64,000 bases of DNA, taken from Epilithonimonas sp. JDS. GTDB lineage: Bacteria; Bacteroidota; Bacteroidia; Flavobacteriales; Weeksellaceae. Under the pieces are notes generated by a model. The model was not told where the DNA came from and made no database searches. It was given only the letters and a program-made list of their open reading frames with translations. Positions 61,867 to 64,000 of the stretch are shown piece by piece. A program made the translations under genes and the position numbers. The stretch covers positions 50,937 through 114,936 of the forward strand of contig NZ_JAJSAX010000010.1 of the NCBI RefSeq assembly GCF_021261315.1, given 5' to 3'. Numbering within the stretch: position 1 is the stretch's first letter; every line of letters starts with the position of its first letter.

Positions 61867-63187
61867 TTGGAATTGATAAATTAATAAAAATTTCCCAATA
61901 TTAACTGCCTTGGTTTGCACTCAAAAATTAATATTAAAGATTATGTTAATCTACTAATAATTTCCAGCAATTTTTATGATTCGAATTACATTTGCCAGAT
62001 TTTGTATTATTGAAAAAATTATTACAAAACAAAAATGTTGTATAGGTCTGATAGGTTGATTTTAATTTAAAACAATGTGACCATACCACAACAATTTATA
62101 ATCTCTTGTAAGTTCTACTTTAAAGTAAAAGAACAGGCAAGTGCCTGCTCTAGAAAGTAGAAAATATAATCTATTATGATATAGATTGGAACATATAGTC
62201 AACAAATATACCAATTAGTAACCTAGAGATAATTGTTTTTTACAGATCATATTTATTATGAGCTTTTATTTATAATTGAGTAATCAGCTAAAGTTTTACT
62301 GTACAGGTTAACAAACAGTTGAAGTACTCTTCAGTCCCTGTAGTTAATGAAACAATCAGAACTTGTATTATGATTTTTTTGAATTCGTTGCTTACTATTG
62401 CCCATTGCTAATTTATATGTTGAGCGACAAGAGTCATATTTACATACTACATAACAGTTGTAGATTCTCATGATGTGATAGTACACATATGCGCAAAATA
62501 AAAAAAAACGAAAAGATTTGTACAATGTCAGTGATGTGAAATTTAGTAATGGTAAGTTGTCGAAATTCTTGCAATTTTTGTTGACACATTTGTTCTGTAA
62601 ATTATTGCATAGGGAAAGTCGTGTAGAAAATAGCAAAGTTATCTGAAGGCAAGCGATGGATCGTATGACCAATCTCCTTGTCTGCTTGAATACTAGAAGT
62701 ATTGCTAAAACTTACATCTTGACGATCATATATATATATTAGATAAAAGTCAATATTTTCTTTATTCGTATAAATTTTAAAATGTATAGAAAAGATTCTT
62801 TAGATAAAGTTTTATTGGATCCTCAAACTCGTTGAAACAAGAAGAATCAATTGAGCTTTTTTAAAAAGTTCATCTTTCAGTATCGAAAGCTGCGGTGGCG
62901 CAAATTCGGAAGGCAGAATATCCAATATTCTTTAAAAATCATCTAGTAATTAAAACTAAAAGAATGACGTAGAGCTAGACGTAAGACGTTATGTCAATTA
63001 TGATGCGAACTATAAAGATTATCAGTACTACGTTATTTTAAAAGAATTTATAAAAATTATTCATTGTTTGAACAATTTTATTTTCAATTTTTTTGTGATT
63101 GAAGTCATAAAGTCTTCGTTGATTCTATTCTACCTTTGATACTACCAAGCCACCATCCTGAATCAAGGATACTAAAAATAAATTATT
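61867..63187. other. Gene-poor 1.3 kb upstream of katE
   Basis: Very AT-rich with no convincing gene. CAGGCA (62134-62139) and TGCCTG (62142-62147) form a tight dyad. The plus frame 62865-62972 reads a coding-like stretch (SVSKAAVAQIRKAEYPIFFK) ending at TAG, possibly a relic. TACCTTTG (63131-63138) is a full -7 match 50 nt before the catalase ATG, though no -33 stands at the right distance. Confidence 0.45.
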
Positions 63188-64000
63188 ATGAAAAAACCTA
63201 AATTCTCTGACGACAAGTTGGAGCAATTGGAATTATCGAAAACAGATAACTCAGAACAAGCTTTGACAACCAACCAAGGTTTAAAAATTAACAACAACCA
63301 GGATTCTCTGAAATCCGGCGAGAGAGGTCCAAGTCTGCTGGAAGATTTTATTCTAAGGGAAAAAATTACACACTTTGACCACGAAAGAATTCCTGAAAGA
63401 ATTGTCCACGCAAGAGGATCCGGTGCACACGGTACTTTTAAGCTTAATAAAAGTCTTGCTAAATATACCAAAGCCAATTTCTTATCGGAAGAAGGAAAAG
63501 AAACGCCGGTTTTCGTGCGTTTTTCCACTGTTGCCGGAAGTGCCGGAAGTACGGATTTGGCAAGAGATGTCAGAGGTTTTGCTATTAAATTTTACACAGA
63601 ACAGGGAAACTATGATCTGGTAGGTAATAATATTCCCGTATTTTTTATTCAGGATGCGATGAAGTTTCCTGATTTGGTTCACGCTGTAAAGCCGGAACCG
63701 GACAATGCCATTCCACAGGCCGCATCTGCGCACGATACATTCTGGGATTTTATTTCCCTGATGCCGGAAAGTATGCATATGATTATGTGGGCAATGAGCG
63801 ACAGAGCGATTCCTAGAAGTTACAGAATGATGGAAGGATTCGGTGTTCATACTTTTAAATTCATTAATGATGAAGGGAAAATGCACTTTGTCAAATTTCA
63901 TTTCAAACCAAAATTAGGTGTTCATTCCGTAGCTTGGGATGAAGCGACCAAGATTTCCGGCAAAGATCCCGATTTTCACAGGAGAGATCTTTGGGAAGCG
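63188..64000 (+). CDS. katE: Large-subunit (clade 2) catalase, partial (3' end beyond window)
   Basis: 271 codons from ATG 63188 to the window edge. An N-terminal extension of about 50 residues precedes [32 protein letters not shown] (distal catalytic His in VHARG), [31 protein letters not shown] and [20 protein letters not shown] (the conserved Asn of the active site). The extended N-terminus and the later [20 protein letters not shown] mark the HPII/KatE type of about 700 residues, so more than half is missing. It disproportionates hydrogen peroxide in the cytosol using heme. It is likely monocistronic. Confidence 0.95.
   Translation, partial: MKKPKFSDDKLEQLELSKTDNSEQALTTNQGLKINNNQDSLKSGERGPSLLEDFILREKITHFDHERIPERIVHARGSGAHGTFKLNKSLAKYTKANFLSEEGKETPVFVRFSTVAGSAGSTDLARDVRGFAIKFYTEQGNYDLVGNNIPVFFIQDAMKFPDLVHAVKPEPDNAIPQAASAHDTFWDFISLMPESMHMIMWAMSDRAIPRSYRMMEGFGVHTFKFINDEGKMHFVKFHFKPKLGVHSVAWDEATKISGKDPDFHRRDLWEA

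Noticed and set aside
62331..62672. 113-codon minus-strand frame upstream of katE
   Set aside because: Rich in Cys, Asn, Ser and Tyr as expected of random AT-rich DNA; no domain, signal peptide or neighbour support.
1..64000. tRNA, rRNA, CRISPR arrays, integrases and intact insertion sequences
   Set aside because: Read for on both strands; no cloverleaf-like sequence, regularly spaced repeat array, transposase or integrase motif was found.

Overview
The window looks like chromosomal DNA from a Bacteroidota (Flavobacteriia) bacterium, most like Chryseobacterium or another Weeksellaceae. The evidence is AT-rich DNA, several secreted proteins with type IX secretion (T9SS) C-terminal sorting domains, TonB-dependent receptors with carboxypeptidase-regulatory-like N-termini, membrane-anchored TPR-LuxR regulators, weak Shine-Dalgarno sequences, and repeated matches to the Bacteroidetes promoter (TTG, about 18-20 nt, TAnnTTTG). 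I see no tRNA, rRNA, CRISPR array, phage block or intact insertion sequence.

Layout. 1-6.4 kb: a minus-strand operon of a TonB receptor, a DUF4876-type lipoprotein, a DUF6850-type outer-membrane barrel and a di-heme cytochrome c peroxidase cut by the left edge. Its promoter has a palindrome between the -33 and -7 boxes. 6.8-19.5 kb: mixed housekeeping and stress genes (HAD phosphatase, an HMA-like/AraC regulator, a sorbosone-dehydrogenase-like propeller with an SMP-30-like lipoprotein, DUF4142, DUF4385, exonuclease III, Crp/Fnr, CinA/PncC), with a frameshifted catalase-like gene and a Rieske relic. 19.7-30.6 kb: a TPR histidine kinase and NarL-type regulator, followed by seven co-directional genes for exported proteins. 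Two domains I cannot name are shuffled among three of these, next to TPR proteins, a MORN/zinc-motif protein and a large T9SS protein. This is the strongest candidate for an undescribed system.

31.1-39.9 kb: a TPR-LuxR regulator divergent from a T9SS protein and a fibre-like protein, with two CTACC/GGTAG inverted repeats between them; then a YfhO-like, TMTC-like and GT2 set likely to act in surface glycosylation. 40-52 kb: two SDR + AraC modules, a LexA-like XRE/S24 regulator next to a Y-polymerase relic and AlkB, NmrA with a frameshifted HxlR regulator, a lamin-tail T9SS protein, and an MFS/HxlR divergent pair. Relics of AraC, VOC and Crp/Fnr genes lie here too.

52.3-58.7 kb: a two-motif aspartic protease, a headless serine hydrolase, and a TonB-type outer-membrane protein divergent from an OmpR-type two-component system. 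Five GTTAA repeats on an exact 10-bp grid lie between these divergent genes. 59.2-64 kb: two secreted proteins of unknown function, a membrane protein, a gene-poor stretch, and the start of a large-subunit catalase (katE) cut by the right edge.

Three pseudogenes (13.7, 45.0 and 51.7 kb) are each explained by one missing base, at or beside short runs of one base. Assembly error must be excluded before calling them dead. The AraC, Rieske, VOC and serine-hydrolase remnants have larger losses and are real relics.
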